DNA of 64,000 nt from Xiphias gladius (taxonomy: Eukaryota > Chordata > Actinopteri > Istiophoriformes > Xiphiidae), in NCBI RefSeq assembly GCF_016859285.1, contig NC_053405.1:314501-378500 (forward strand), written 5' to 3'. Below the pieces are notes generated by a model. That model ran no database searches. It saw only the letters and a program-made list of their open reading frames with translations, and was not told the origin of the DNA. Below, one piece after another: positions 25,427 to 43,993 of this stretch; position 1 is the stretch's first letter, and every line of letters starts with the position of its first letter. Both the position numbers and the translations under genes were made by a program.

Positions 25427-27984
25427 AGTGAGTGTGTACCTTAACTTCTATGGTCTCATGCTGCCATTTAGTGCCCATCCAGAGAAAAGACTGTAAATAT
25501 ACTAGGTGCAGGGCAGGAGCGTCTGAGGATGTTCAAACAAATCGAGACGTTAAACGTCTTAAAACCTACTCAGTGTTCTCGTTTCCCCATGGCGTCGAGT
25601 CAGTGTGTTTTTGGTTCTGAACTGTATCAGGCGGTTGGACCCCGGTTCCACAGACTTCCCAGTCTAGTTATTGGTCTTATTTTATAGGATGAGGTTCCAG
25701 ATCTCAGGAGTAAATATCCACTGACTAATGTTGTCAAACTTATTGTATCCATTCATCATTTTGGAAATTATTCAACACATTGTCCACATTTTGTTTTATC
25801 ACAGACTCATTGTCAACAATATTTAAGGTTTGTGCACATCAACTTTATTCAAAGTTATTCACCAGGGTTCAAATGGTTCATTTGTTCATGAGTTTAATCA
25901 TTTCAGACACCAGGAGCTGAAAACCGATCTACACATTCCCAAAAATACAAAACCCAGCTGCTTCTGTTTTTACACCTTTACATTTAGTGTCACTAAAAAC
26001 AAAAACACAAAACAAGAAAAACATTTCCACACCAGAGACAGTTATGTAACAGACAACCGACACCATGTGCCCTTTACCCAGCAACGACCGGGACACTGAA
26101 AAATTCCAGGAGAAATGACTGAAACATCCAGCTGCTTCAGAGAGGAAGATATAAGAGTTTAGGACCAAAACAATCTCATCCTCTGGAGACAAAAAGAGGC
26201 TCAGATCAGATCAGACACAGTCAGAGACCAGCTGGGGAACATAGCAGAGCGTTTAGCAGCTAAAGAGCCAGAGATTTCCCTCAGGAGTTGGTGGAGACCA
26301 AAGCCAGAGCTAAAGGGGAGGGCGTACTGGACTTAAGACTCACAAGGTGACACAGACACCAGATCCAGATCAAGGATCATGTTGCTCTGTAGCTGCGGGG
26401 TGTGGAAATAAACAATGGTTTGATCACAAGTTAAAAACAAGCACTTTCTAAAGTGATAATGGTGTATGTCAGTTTAGTGTCTGTTTCTGTTTCTCTGCCC
26501 TCTAGTGGTCAGTAATACCTCCAGCTCACCGCTTTCAATGCAAGTATAAAGCTACGTTAATTAAATTTGACCACCAGGGGGCAGAAAATGCCACTAATAC
26601 AACAGGCGGAGTTAACAGTCTGTAATACGTACAAACACCGTGTCTTAACACCTCCCTGCAGGTTGTTCTGAGGAGAACCAGGTGGTTCCTACAGGAGATA
26701 AAAACAGAGGGGTCAGACGGCACTTTGTGGTTTAGGATTTATGGGCGGGACCACAGACCACAACAGGTCAACAGTCAGTCCACTTTCACCACTGATTCAT
26801 TTTACATTTCTATTATATACAGTACATCATCTATAGCTTCACTTTCACTGGGTATTTGTCAGTTTTCTTTCATATTTCATTTTCATCTCAGAGGTTGTAG
26901 AGAGGACAGATCAGGCAGAGTCTGAGGCCACTTTCAACCCCACTTCAGTCCTGCAGCCCCCTCATTCATGTAATGAGCCAGTCTTGCAAGGGCCCGACAC
27001 AGGGTCGTAGGACAAACAAGCTGAACCAGGCTCAACTGTTTCCGATCCATGCAAACATGGGTCCCTGGTGGATGACTCTGCGTTTCTGCTGTTTAGCTCC
27101 AGATCAAAGCGATGAAACGCAAAACCGTGTCTTATTGTTAAAAACCTTTAAACTCATGTTCTCTTTTGTTACTCAGTTACTTTGATCACATGACAAAAGT
27201 AAACAGTATATGGATGTAAGAAGCGTATTCAAGTCCCAGTTCTGTTTGAAAATTGCTTGGTTTCTTTTACCATGAAGACGCTCCAACGTTGGACCATACT
27301 GCTGCTTTCAGTGTTTCAGTCCATTAAGCGTTAACATTAACACGGTGCGCCTCCCAGTCTGGGTTCTGACCTCAGACAGGCTTCCCTAGGTTGACACTAG
27401 TCCTGTTTGGTTCACACACAAGTGGCTCATACAGCTAAAGCTTAGGTGAAACCTCCCACTTTGGTTGGATGACCAACCAGATACAGGCACCCACCAACGG
27501 CCCCATGTTTACTGGAGGTTGACTGGTGTTGGTGATTTGATTCATTTCAAACTAGTCAGAAAATTTTCACCAGTAAAGGACAAGCTGGTTTTAGAACTTA
27601 CTGTTTTAGGGGATATTTTTAATCACATGGTTCCCGCTACTAATATGGTTATTTTTAATTAAAATATCACAGCCACACACCATACGCTCCTATTTTCCAA
27701 AGGATGCATCTGTGTTGGATGGAGAAATCTCAGAAGGTCCATTTAGTAGCTGTTCCGGAGCTTTTGACTATATCACATCAGCAGACAAATTTCCATTTGA
27801 GCACTTGAACGCGCTGCTGCTGCTGCTGCTGAAGATCACGTGATATGATCCTGAGCTGTACCATCAAATCTGTGGCATTCAAGCTTACAAAATTATTTTT
27901 TCTCCTGTTAATTTTCATACGACTCACTATGCAAGAGCAAGTTATTTTCATTATACATTGGTCTGTGGATTTTTTTTGTTATAT

Positions 27985-28175
27985 GATTATTTTTGCAATT
28001 AAACATTTGGTCTATAAAAAGTCAAAACCCAGAGATACTCAGGTTAGGGTGGTTTATGACCAACAGAGCAAACCTGGAACCAACTCAAACAATTATTCCA
28101 TTGACACGATAGTTGCAGATTACTTTTCTGTCGATTGACGAATTGATTAATGGATTCAGCTCTACGTGATCTGTG
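27985..28175 (+). repeat. Dispersed fish repeat, copy
   Basis: Carries TTGGTCTATAAAAAGTCAAA, CCCAGAGATACTCAGG, GATAGTTGCAGATTACTTTT and CTGTCGATTGACGAATTGAT before ending ATTCAGCTCTACG. Same family as the copies at 32.3 and 63.8 kb, plus orientation, with an internal gap. Confidence 0.6.
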
Positions 28176-28714
28176 CTCACCAATCATTCAGTGAAACGGG
28201 CCTGCGACCCAGAAAAAATACTACAGTACGTCGTGATGAGATTCTTCTCTCAGCTGTTGTTTCCAGGTCGAATGTGAACTCTGAACATGAGGTTTTAAAC
28301 TGATCTCCAACCCAACAGCCAACCGTCTGTTTCACTTGATTTGTATGAAAATCAACATGCACAGAGAAAATCCACCGCTAACAGAAAGTATGTGAGAACA
28401 TCTCGTTATGATCCTGTAAATCTGCTGAAATCTGCAATTTTTAACCTAAACATCTATGAAAGTTCAGGTGAGTGAAGAGATTAACCAAACTAACTACCTC
28501 TAATCTCCAGTCTGTGGGTGACTGGTTATCATGGAAACATGACTGACAGGCTGACCCCTCCCCCCGACGCCTTGCTCAAAGGCAACAGGGAAACGAAGAC
28601 AAGCGCACATGAAGGCCTCCAACAGAAAAACGAAGCTAAGGCAGCAGGAGGCTAAGTGAAGGTGTGTTAGTGTAGTGTCTCCTTCCTCCCCGGGGCTGAT
28701 GGGAAACGTTCCTG

Positions 28715-28720
28715 TTTATT
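28715..28720 (-). terminator. AATAAA hexamer overlapping the dbt stop codon
   Basis: The last codons CTC AAA TAA are followed by ACAGG, so AATAAA spans the last Lys codon and the stop. If used, cleavage would leave almost no 3' UTR, so a distal signal is more likely. It is reported because the overlap is directly visible. Confidence 0.3.
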
Positions 28721-31700
28721 TGAGGTCCAGCACCATGCCGGCTGGGTTCTCCAGGTACTCCCTCCACAGGTTGGAGAAGCGACACATGGTGGCTCCGTCG
28801 ATGACGCGGTGATCCGCCGACCAGCTGACGTTCATGATGTGAGCTGGGACCACCTGACCGCCAGCGTCGAACCGAGGCAGAATCTGAACAAAAACAGGGT
28901 GGTGAAATCAGGATGGGCACGGTTGTATTAAAAAATAACCTGTGTTTATTTTGTCTCATTTCCTTTGGATTTTTTTTTTTAGTTTTAGTGTTTGTCATTT
29001 TAATTCCGAGCTGAAACCTACAAAGGCAAACCAACGTCGGGATTGTTTCAGATGTTTTAGTCTCTGACAGTCGGGAAGGATCGGAAACCTTAGACTGAGT
29101 AAATCCACCACGCGACACCGTGACCCACTGCTGAGTAACTACTGGAGTTCTGGAGGTCGACGACCCCAGAAATCCACTGAGAACGCCGATCTTGTACCAA
29201 AACAAACATGGACCACGCAAGCGCCTCGTTTTGGTTCTGTGCAGAGACATTTGAGGAAAAAAGCTCAGTCTGGTGAGATCCTGGATGAAAAGGTGAGTGG
29301 GACTGTAGAGCCCATAGAGGAACCTGGAGCTCAGCGGACTTCAGGTTAAGGTATTTAAATACCAGTACGGCTCCCTTGGCAACACACATGTGACATTATC
29401 GATCACCAACGTCAGTTATAGATATCAAGCGTGTTTAAAAAAAGAGTCTTTACATATCACACACTACAGGATTTCATCTGCAGACTGTCAGCACCATCTG
29501 ACCCAGACTGGAACAGACCCAGTCCAACTTGGTCCAATGAGGTCTTAGCACGCCCCACATAATTTTCCTCATCTGCGATAAGACACAATGGGAGTCCCTG
29601 TATTTAGAAAATGTCTGATTTTGTCATAGAACCCACAAATCCAAAAACTCAAACATAAGCCAACCTGATCTTTATCAGATAAATCGCTCTTCTCTGGTTA
29701 ACATTCGGTTCCGTTTGTCTTTAACTTATTATTTTTTAACCTTACACAGATGGCGGTGTACCACAAGGCTCTGCGTGAAGACCACTGCTCTGACACCCAT
29801 CCTGTGTGAATTCATGTAAATGTCAATTAATATGCAAATGACACTGATTTATGTTCCCATCCTGCCAGAGACCCTAATTACTAGCTCAAACTTAAACATC
29901 GCCACACTACAGATAAATCTTCACAGTTTGACAACCTTCTCCACCTAAACAAAGAAAAACTTGAAATACTAACATCCAGTTACCAAAGTCTGAAGGCACC
30001 ATCATTCTCCCAAAACAAACAGACAAAAATCTGGGTCTCGCGCTTGACTCTTCAGATTTCTTCCTTTAGCACAACATTAACCAAGTTCCTCAGCCTCTAA
30101 CAGTAAGATGCATCATCCATATATCTAATCCAGACTCCACATCTTTAACATTCTGTTTTTACATTTTCCTATTATGTGGAAAAAAATGGGAAATTTGAAC
30201 ATCTATATTCTCATGGTAACTGGGCAAGCTGGGCTGATGAAGATCATGGATGTTGGAGAGCTCCAGATGAGATTTAATTTAAGAATTACACTTGAAGAAA
30301 ACACCAAACAATGATGGAGAGAAAGTAGCAACAGCACATTCAGATACAAACACTAAAGAAGGGCATTTTTAGGCAGAAATACTATTTAATATTTACTTGG
30401 AACTTTTCAACCATTCTTCAGTCTCTAATCTCTAGCATCTAATCTTCCAGTGCCACACACCTTTTACTGGTGCCTGGTAGTAACGTGTTCTTCTTTTGTT
30501 GCTTAACGGCAGTTGGCAAACAACTTTTAGGCCCATTACTGCCACCTTCTGACAGTAGTAACACGTTATTTACTACCAGGCGCCGGTAAAAACAAGGGAG
30601 CATTTATTTCTTAAGACTGTGGTTGCATAAACTGTTCGTTTTTTTTATAATTTAACGACTGTTTGAAAATCATGACCCATCCCCATACCCGTCCGGCTCT
30701 GATCATCCTGGAAAAGTTTGGAACCCACCTGGATTTTTCCCAGAGCTCCAATGGCGACCTCAGGAGGAAGAATCACCGGTTTGGTGTATGTCCCCCCGAT
30801 CTAGTATAAACCACAAACAGAGAACAGGTTCATGTTAGACTAGGTCTGCAGAAGATTCAGACTTAAGTCCTGTAGTTGTTGTGCAGCTGGACTCACTGAT
30901 CCGATGTTGGACAGGGTGAAGGTTCCTCCGGTCAGGTCGGTCGTTCCCAGTTGACCTGCAAATCCCAGTGCCTGCAGACGGTTTAACTCCTGAGCGATCT
31001 CAAACACACTGAGCAGCTGAACGTTCTTCACGTTGGGAACCAGCAGACCCTGACTCGTGTCCATCGCCAGACCGATGTTGTGAGACGCCTGAGGCACAGA
31101 AAACAACACTATTACACCCTTTCCCCCAATGTGAATTTAGTGCTAGTCTTGGGCTGTTGCTAGTGCCGGTTTATAGTTGGTCCAACTTGCGAACCGTCAA
31201 GAACATTCTTTAACAGAATGGCAATGAGACGGACGGACGACCTGAAAAAATACAGCACCGCCCCTGGCCGTGGCTGTCGCCGGGGCGGAGGCATAAACAT
31301 GAACTTAGCAGTGGATCACCTCAGAAGACTAATCAGGGTTTTAGAGGGTTTGGAAAGGTGTGTGCCCCGTCACCCAATAAATTGATAAATAAACATCCTA
31401 AAATCTACAGCACAAGTTTATTTCTCCAAGTTGACTGGTGCTTGTTGGGTCTGCCTGAAGTCTTTCAGGTGTTAATGTCTTTTTAAGGGCGCTGGTTTGT
31501 TAAAGTTTGATTTTATCTGATCTGGGACCTGAACAGTGGCTCTCAAATAGATTATTATTTGTGGTAAAAGGCTGTGATTCATCACCTTTGCTGCATTTTT
31601 CATTTTAACTTTGGAAATATTGAGAAGATTGGAAAAATGTGCAAATTACATAAAATTCAGAGACAGGATACAGATCCTTGTCCTGAGCAGACTAAAGGAG

Positions 31701-34700
31701 TCAACGTCGGTTCTGACCACAAGTTAAGGACCGTGAGACTTCTGCTTTTACCTTGTAGGTGATGTTCTGGCAGCCTTCGTCCACCGCAGCGTTCAGGATT
31801 GGAAAGTGGAGGAGGCTGAGTGAGGCGGCCTGAGCCAATGAGAGCACAGCATTAAGGTCAGCACTTAACTTTTAACCCATAATCATTCATGTTTTTCCAA
31901 CCTAGACCTTCCTGTCCCTCTGCTCAGGTCATACCTTGATGAAAAAGGGCATGTAGCTCAGTTTGACCCCTCGTCCTTCAGCAACAGATCTGAGTTCAGC
32001 TCTCAGAGCCACTAGACGGCTCAGGTCGACCTCGTCGCAGTAACCAAAGTGAGGAATCTTCAGAGCCGCCGTCATCGTCTTCACCATCGCTTTATGGAAA
32101 CCTGCAGATAAAACAAAAGGAGAGCTTATCAGCAGGAGACTGACTACAACCAAAGAGTGAGGACAACTTGTTGTTTGGAGACTTAAAATTAATGTATGTT
32201 TTTTCTAATACAAGGCAACAGTGAATATGTCAGGCTTGCATTGTATGATTAATTTCAATATTGATTAACTTTCGGTTATTTCCTCAGTCGATCGGTTAAA
32301 CATAGTCTTTATAATGTCACAAACAGTGAAAAATGACCACTATAATTTCTTAGCTGACATCTTCAAATGTCTTGTTTTGTCTGACCAACGGTCAAAGAAG
32401 AATGTGAACAATTTAATTTAATTAAAGACAAAATGTCCTAGCAGGCCGGTGAGAGGTTAAATTCACCGTCATCATGTTTTAATCCAGCTGATAAAACAGA
32501 CTCTGACCTTTGAGGGGCTCGGTGATGTCCTTCCCAGTGAAGACAGGTTTGGGTGTGGTGGGTGGGGGTTTGATGGCTGCCGGGGTGCTCACAGGCCTGG
32601 TAGCAGCAGCAGCCGGAGCCGGAGCCGGACCTGGAGTCTGGATCTCCTGGAATGGGGTAGGAGGTAAGATGGCTCCTGTCTGCTTCGCCAGGAAGTTCAG
32701 GATGTCCTCCTTCAGGATTCGTCCATCTTTCCCAGTCCCCACCACCTCACTGAGCTTTATCTGAGAGGACAAACCAGTCAAACCAGCAACAGTTTAAACT
32801 GGGAATAGTCTGTCCTTTCCTGAACACAATTTGGGACACTGAAGACAGACTGGGGACAGGATGGGGACACTGGACAGACTCTGGACTGGTGGCATTGGAA
32901 AGACTTAAAAACACCAGACACAGACGGGGGACATTGAGGAAGGACTGGGATAACTAAACAGACTGAGAACACAGTCCAGGGACATTGAGGATAGACTAGA
33001 GACAGATGGTGGACACTGGACAGATAGGGGACCCTGAGGATGGACTGAAGACAGAGTGGGGACACTGAGCATAGACCTCGTACACTGGACACAGACCGGG
33101 GAAAGACTGCGGATACTGGAAACACCGGACACTGAGGTCGGACCAGGAAAAGACTCACATTGTTTTCCATGGCGAGGCGTCTCACGGCTGGCGTGGCCTG
33201 GGTCTTGTGACCTTTGATCTCCTGGTGGGTGTGTTCTTCTCGAGCCATAGCCGGCGTCTCCACCACGTCCTCCTCCTGGATCACTTCTGAACAGCAACAC
33301 TCAGGTTTTAGTCTGGATCAAGCCAGAACTACAGGAAACAGAGTAAACCTGGTCCCAGTCTCAAACCAGGTGTTGATGTCGTGTCTCACCTGAACTGGAC
33401 TCTGTCTCAATATCGACCAGTGGTTTGCCCACTAAGGCGGTGGCGTCCACGTCATAGTAGAGTTTTCTGATGACTCCGTCGTAGCGGCTGGTGATGGTAA
33501 CCGATGCCTTATCACTCTGAACCTCACAGATACTGTCGAACTGAGAAACTTTGTCCCCCTCCTTCACATACCTGCCAGACAAGAACATCTTATTCATGCA
33601 GACTAGGACCTGCCCTTGTCGTTTTAGTAGTTTAGTTTCAGTAGATTAAAGATTTAGTGGTCTCGGCTAACTTTTATGGTCTTGGGATAGTTTTATTGGT
33701 CCCAGGTTAGTTTCTGTGGTCTTGGAGTAGTTTTATTGGTCTCGGGGAGACCAATGAAAGTAGAGTCTCTGGAAGCTTTGGTAGTCTGGGACAGTTTGTA
33801 TGGTCTCAGGTAGCTTTTGTGGTTTCAGTGCAGTTCCTACAGTCTTGATGTAGTTTTATTGGTCTCTGTAAGTGTTTTTGTAGTCTCTCAAGTAGTATTT
33901 GTTGGTCTCTGTAGTATTGTAGTTTCAGTATTTTTGTGCACTGTAATTTTGGTAGTTTGCCTCGTTGTCTTTGAGGGTTTTGGTAGTTTTTTTGGTCTCG
34001 TAGTTTTCTGCTCTCATTATTTATGCGGTTTCAGTGGTTTTGTGATCAAGGTACATACCACTCCTTTACTGTCACCTCCATGATCCCCTCGCCGATGTCT
34101 GACAGTTTGAACTGGACGATTGGTCCTCGACTCACTGCAGGACAAAACACACCTGCGTCATCTATGACATCATCAGCGACATCATCACCACTTTCTGTGA
34201 AACTGCGGAGGGATGAGGAGGAATGGTGGACTCTGGTGGGTGAATGCACAAAAAGACCTGATCCTCGGACCCTTATTTTATCTGCCACCCTTCATGCTGA
34301 ACTGTGTAAGAAGACCTGCTGGTCTGGATTCTCTGAATTCCGACAAACTGCCGAATCATTCACAGAAACTGAACCAGGAAGGACTCCATCACCAAAGACC
34401 AGGAGACACCATTTGGATGTGGCATGCTGCCATTTCCTGAGTGAATAAAGCGTTTGTTATGGAGGATTTAACAACCGTCAGTTTCCTGAATTCCTGAAAA
34501 CCTGAATCTGGACCAACCAGATGCAAACTCAGGTGGTTTAAGACTTGGAGTGTAAAAACTCATGAAAACACATTTAAGCTTTTGAGAAAAAAAACTACAC
34601 AGAACTAAACTGTGTAGTTTTTTTTTTAAAGATTACCAGGTTTCAGGACTCAGTCCCTGCTGCTCTGGACTCACCGACAGCGGTGTGCAGTGTCCTGCTG

Positions 34701-36001
34701 CTGAACATCTGGAGGTTTCTGTCACATGTGGAGGCAAACGGCTGCAGAGTTCGCTCAGACCTGAAGTTCTGAAGCCGGAAACCTCGGCGGCGGTATTGCT
34801 GACTCAGCTGAGAGGAAGAGACCAGACAACATTGATAAATATTAGGGTTCAACTGATTATCGGATCTGATGTTCAGCATTTTTACGATTATTGGTTCGAT
34901 TTAAAAAAGTTTTTATTTTATTTTATTTTATAAGATTGCGGATAAAATAGATTAATTTAAAAATGTGCTCTGAAGCAGCCGATAAAAATATTAGATTAAA
35001 GAACATCTTGATGCTACCAGGCGTATATGCATTGGTTTATTTCCCTGGTGAAAACCACACTGAAAGCAACCAATATATTCCAGTCAGGCACTTTGCAGCC
35101 TCTGCGCCCAACTGATAGTTACAATAAATCCTCCTTCATGAAGGTTCTAATGTTCCGTTTTTAGTCAAGTTGTTGTAGAAAGTCGTTGAATCAACTGTCT
35201 GATCTGTGTTTCAGACAGTACAGTCAGGTACGGACAGGTACAGACCACACCGAGAGACTAACTTCATCATGTCCTCCTGTCAGTTCTCTGTCGTTTTGCA
35301 AGAAAAACCCAACAACCCTGACAACAGGAAACCGACTGTAAGAGGCATCAGGTGACGTGAGAGTCAAGAGCTGCTTTACCGTCAGTTTTAATGCTCGTTC
35401 ACACTGACTGTTCTGGTTCTGATTCTGGTCCTGGTGCTGATTCTCGTTCTAAACTACTTAGACTGAGTCTTCACCAAGTGTTTTGTTGTTCGACTGGAGA
35501 AGAAGACATTTACCTGTTGTCCAGGTGTGTCACTGTGACAGGGCTCTCTACTAAACTCATTTGAAAACAGATCAGTTTCAAAGGATCCTGTTTTTCAATT
35601 TCAGACGCTTCGTGTGGGCACAGACATGGTTCTCAATCCGACTGTGAATCAGTTTTTACCAAACCTTAGTTACCCAGTTAGCCTGTTACCTGTTAGATGT
35701 CTGACCCAGAACCTGCTTCACCTGCAGAATGCTAACTGCAGGTGAATGCTAACTGCTAACCAGTGTGTTAGCATGAAGCTTCAGTTTGTTTTTGAACCGG
35801 TTAGCATTAGCATCAGAGTTAGCACGGCAGCTACAGCTAACAGGCTAAGCTAAGGATTTGACGGAGTGATGATATGACTTAAGCATTAGCTCGACGTTAG
35901 CATCAGACCAATTTAAACATTTAACATTTAAACATTCAGCCGGGTTAATTCCTCACCAGCCGTCTGAGCACACTGAACGAGCCTCTGGTCACCGCCGCCA
36001 T
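28716..36001 (-). CDS. dbt: Lipoamide acyltransferase E2 of branched-chain 2-oxoacid dehydrogenase, complete
   Basis: Mitochondrial matrix core subunit that transfers branched acyl groups from E1 via lipoamide to CoA in leucine, isoleucine and valine breakdown (family knowledge). Minus-strand exons: 36001-35957, 34807-34675, 34134-34059, 33571-33390, 33286-33159, 32760-32508, 32101-31935, 31829-31752, 31088-30897, 30800-30729, 28883-28716. All phases agree, giving 497 residues against 482 in human. Domains: an Arg-rich, acid-poor N-terminal mitochondrial presequence (exons 1-2); a lipoyl domain with [10 protein letters not shown] and the lipoyl-lysine site [18 protein letters not shown]; an E1/E3-binding domain ([13 protein letters not shown] to [19 protein letters not shown]); a Pro/Ala-rich linker; and a catalytic domain from [20 protein letters not shown] to [12 protein letters not shown], which holds the HxxxDG active-site motif. 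The gene is head-to-head with rtca. Confidence 0.97.
30460..30592. repeat. Imperfect inverted repeat, MITE-like
   Basis: Left arm CTTTTACTGGTGCCTGGTAG then TAACGTGTT; right arm AACACGTT, four extra bases, then ACTACCAGGCGCCGGTAAAA. The arms match over about 28 bases with two mismatches and one 4-base insert. The interior contains GGCAGTTGGCAAACAACTTT and ATTACTGCCACCTTCTG, phrases common in fish dispersed elements. It lies in dbt intron 10. Confidence 0.6.
32255..32445 (+). repeat. Dispersed fish repeat, copy in dbt intron 6
   Basis: Runs from GATTAACTTTCGGTTATTTC through CAGTGAAAAATGACCACTAT, ACATCTTCAAATGTCTTGTT and TTGTCTGACCAACGGTCAAA. This is the clearest internal core of the family in the window. 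Confidence 0.65.
32815..33150. repeat. Decayed tandem array in dbt intron 5
   Basis: Repeated GGGGACACTGGACAGA, GACACTGAGGA and AGACAGACTGGGGACA phrases at uneven spacing of roughly 20-35 bases. The minus-strand frames through it are open by chance and continue from exon 5, but they are intronic. Confidence 0.55.
33595..34045. repeat. Decayed tandem array in dbt intron 3
   Basis: Recurring TTTTATTGGTCTC, GGTAGTTT and TTTGTGGTCT phrases, with T- and G-rich composition on the plus strand. The unit cannot be fixed; copies look about 30 bases apart. Confidence 0.5.
34587..34625. repeat. Perfect 16-bp hairpin with 7-nt loop
   Basis: A8-CTACACAG at 34587-34602, loop AACTAAA, then CTGTGTAG-T8 at 34610-34625. 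It lies in dbt intron 2, 50 bases downstream of exon 2 on the minus strand. It may be the relic of a short palindromic element. Confidence 0.85.
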
Positions 36002-36004
36002 CTT
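35994..36004 (-). promoter_or_regulatory. YY1-type box over the dbt start codon
   Basis: Minus-strand AAGATGGCGGC, an exact match to AAnATGGCGGC; the ATG is the dbt start. The surrounding 35940-36110 is CpG-richer than the flanks. Confidence 0.45.
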
Positions 36005-38184
36005 TCCTCTCGGCTACACGTCACAACCGCACGCCCCTCTCAGCAGCCAATCAGCGGCGAGTCTTCTTCCTCTGCATCTGGAGGACCTGACGCTAACCTG
36101 ACATAACGATGCCACCCGGCGGTCATCGGAGGAACAACAGGGAGTTTATTTTTTTTATTTTTTTTACTTCGTTTATTCATTCAATTTTTCTTTTTATCTG
36201 AAATATTCTATTTTTATTTGGATATTTTTTTAGGCATATTTTTAAACAGCGTGTTTCTGTGACCTGTAAAACCAAGTTTCTTTTGGGACAAGTTGAAGTT
36301 AAAGTTGTTATTTTTTTGTTTTGTTTTGTTTTATTTCTAACAAAATAATTTCAACTCAAAGGTTCACTTACTTGCTTTTCTGAGCTTACGTTAGCGACAA
36401 AATAAATAGATCAAATCAAATAAATAATTTGTATCATAATAAATGAAAGAAACCGAACATATGTTGTGTTTCTAGGTTTCTGAAACGTCACTGTGACGTT
36501 TTGTTTGTTTGTTTGTGTTTTGACTTCATAATAAAAAACTAAACGACAACAACGCGTTTTGTGCTGCAGCTGTCAGCTGTTCTGAAGTCAGTGATAAGCC
36601 ACCAACATCACCGCTGTGATCTTCATCCTCTTCCTCTTCCTCTGAGCTGCAACGTCATCATCGCTGCTGTTTTTCCCGAAATGCTCTTCAAAATAAAAGC
36701 CGCAGATAGCCGAAAGAAAAGCAGCAGAGTTCTGCAGAAACAGACAGTGAAGTTACAGACTACATTTACTCAATAACTGTACTAAAGTACATGTTAAGGT
36801 ACCCGTACTTTACCCGAGTATTTCTATTTTATACTACTGTGTACTGTGCGACAGTTATAGTTACAGCTGTGGTTACTGTGAAGATCAAGACTTCATTTAA
36901 TAAAATATGATGCATGGTCAGATCAACCTGTTAAATGCCCCAAAATTAGCCAGCACTGCAGTGATTAGTTTAAATTGCAGTTAAGAGGTTAATTAAGTTA
37001 CCAACAACCAATAGAAACCCAGTAAATCTGGGCCTTTTGTGGCACCTGGGGGTCAGGGGCTCCTGGGGGCTGGGGCCGCTGGCAAATTGCCCATTTTGCT
37101 TGTTTGATAATCAGCATTCAGCCTTGATGTGATTCATTATTAAACATAAACTACTCAGCAGAATATAATGATCCATCTTAATCAGATATTTTAATATATC
37201 AGTGATAATAATGCAAAAATATAATATAACATGTTTAACAGAGAACAGTCTGTTGCCAATCAGGTACTTTTGCTTTGATACTTGAAGTACATGTTACTGT
37301 TTTTGGTTCTGGCAGTTCTCGGTAGTGCAAAAGATATATTTTAAAATCATTCCTGACCATAAATTTTATGAATAAAGTATTGTTCTGGTAAGGTAAGAAG
37401 ACTGATAATGAAACATTTCCCACCGACTGTGTTATCATAAAAATAGGTTCATCAATGAATCTACATACAAAATGAAGAATAAAAACACAAAAATAATCAG
37501 GTGATTCATGTATGCACCAACATAAACAGTAAGCGGAAAGTGTATCGATGTGATGCGGACATTGCTCAAACAAATTCAATTAAACACAGTAACTGTTCTT
37601 GAGTGGATGGAGGCAGGTGTGAGAATCGCTTGTGTGAGCAGAATTTCTTTCATTTAAACAGAAACTGATTCAGCAACTCAGAGTTTTGACAAATCAGCTT
37701 TAGCTTAAGATGTTTTAATAAATCTGTTTGCAGTCCCTTTTTATTCTTCTTTCTACGTCATTTTGTAGAAACATATAAATATTGTGGCGAGTTAATAACT
37801 TTGGCTTCACGAATAAGTGTTTTGACCAATTTTAGAGATACATTATCAACAGGCAATTTTATATAATCGAAATAACAGAATTTTATTTTGAAGGCTGTCG
37901 GAAGTGGCTTAGACATTCAGTGAGACGTTTCAGCCGAGGAGAAGCAGAAGCAGAAGCAGAAGAAGAAGCAGAAGCAGCAACAGCAACAGCAACAGCAGCA
38001 GAAGAAGAAGCAGAACAAGCGGAAGAAGAAGAAGCAGCAGCGGCAGAAGAAGAAGAAGAAGAAGCAGCAGCAGAAAAAGAAGAAGAAGAAGAAAAGAAAA
38101 AGTAGAAGAAGAAGAAGAAGAAGCAGCGGCAGCGCTAACGTCATAATTTTGTGGGAAAGTGAAAGTTTCGTATTGTGAGTGAAG
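36002..38184. promoter_or_regulatory. Head-to-head promoter region of dbt and rtca
   Basis: 2.2 kb between divergent start codons. Both ends are CG-rich (about 35940-36110 and 38150-38560), while the middle is AT-rich and shows no exon. A CRE-like TAACGTCAT lies at about 38138-38146, upstream of rtca. Two CpG promoters rather than one shared promoter are the simpler reading. Confidence 0.45.
37930..38135 (+). repeat. GAA/GCA trinucleotide microsatellite just upstream of rtca
   Basis: About 200 bases of AGAAGC, AACAGC and GAAGAA triplets end about 50 bases before the rtca start codon, so part is probably in its 5' UTR or core promoter. An open frame with Glu/Ala runs ends at a TAG at 38103 and is not in frame-continuous use with rtca. 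The strand is almost pyrimidine-free. Confidence 0.85.
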
Positions 38185-43863
<5,679 letters not shown>

Positions 43864-43987
43864 CCAAACACACACACACACACACACACTAAACACACCC
43901 ACTGTCTCTCTACTGGACTCGGTAGCTGCTCCTGTCATGGCCGACCCTCTTAGCTTCTGTCTCTCAGGGTGTTTCCTTAAATACTGT

Positions 43988-43993
43988 AATAAA
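43988..43993 (+). terminator. Polyadenylation signal of rtca
   Basis: AATAAATAAATAAAAG, 125 bases after the stop, followed by a T-rich TTTTGTCTGTTTTTAA about 30 bases later. A good canonical signal. Confidence 0.75.

Larger units (their letters stand above)
23600..28714. other. Intergenic region between lrrc39 and dbt
   Basis: No conserved coding exon was found. It contains a Tc1-like element remnant (24814-25426) and a dispersed repeat copy (27985-28175). Some of the right part may be dbt 3' UTR, since a minus-strand AATAAA occurs at 25844-25849 and another at the dbt stop codon. Confidence 0.5.

Noticed and set aside
28636-29250. A 204-codon minus-strand frame.
   Set aside because: It is the dbt intron 10 end plus exon 11 in a non-coding frame; the true dbt frame through exon 11 is different.
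32778-33284. Frames of 131-168 codons with Pro/Ser/Val repeats.
   Set aside because: They begin in dbt exon 5 and run into a decayed intronic tandem array; dbt continues at exon 6 after splicing.
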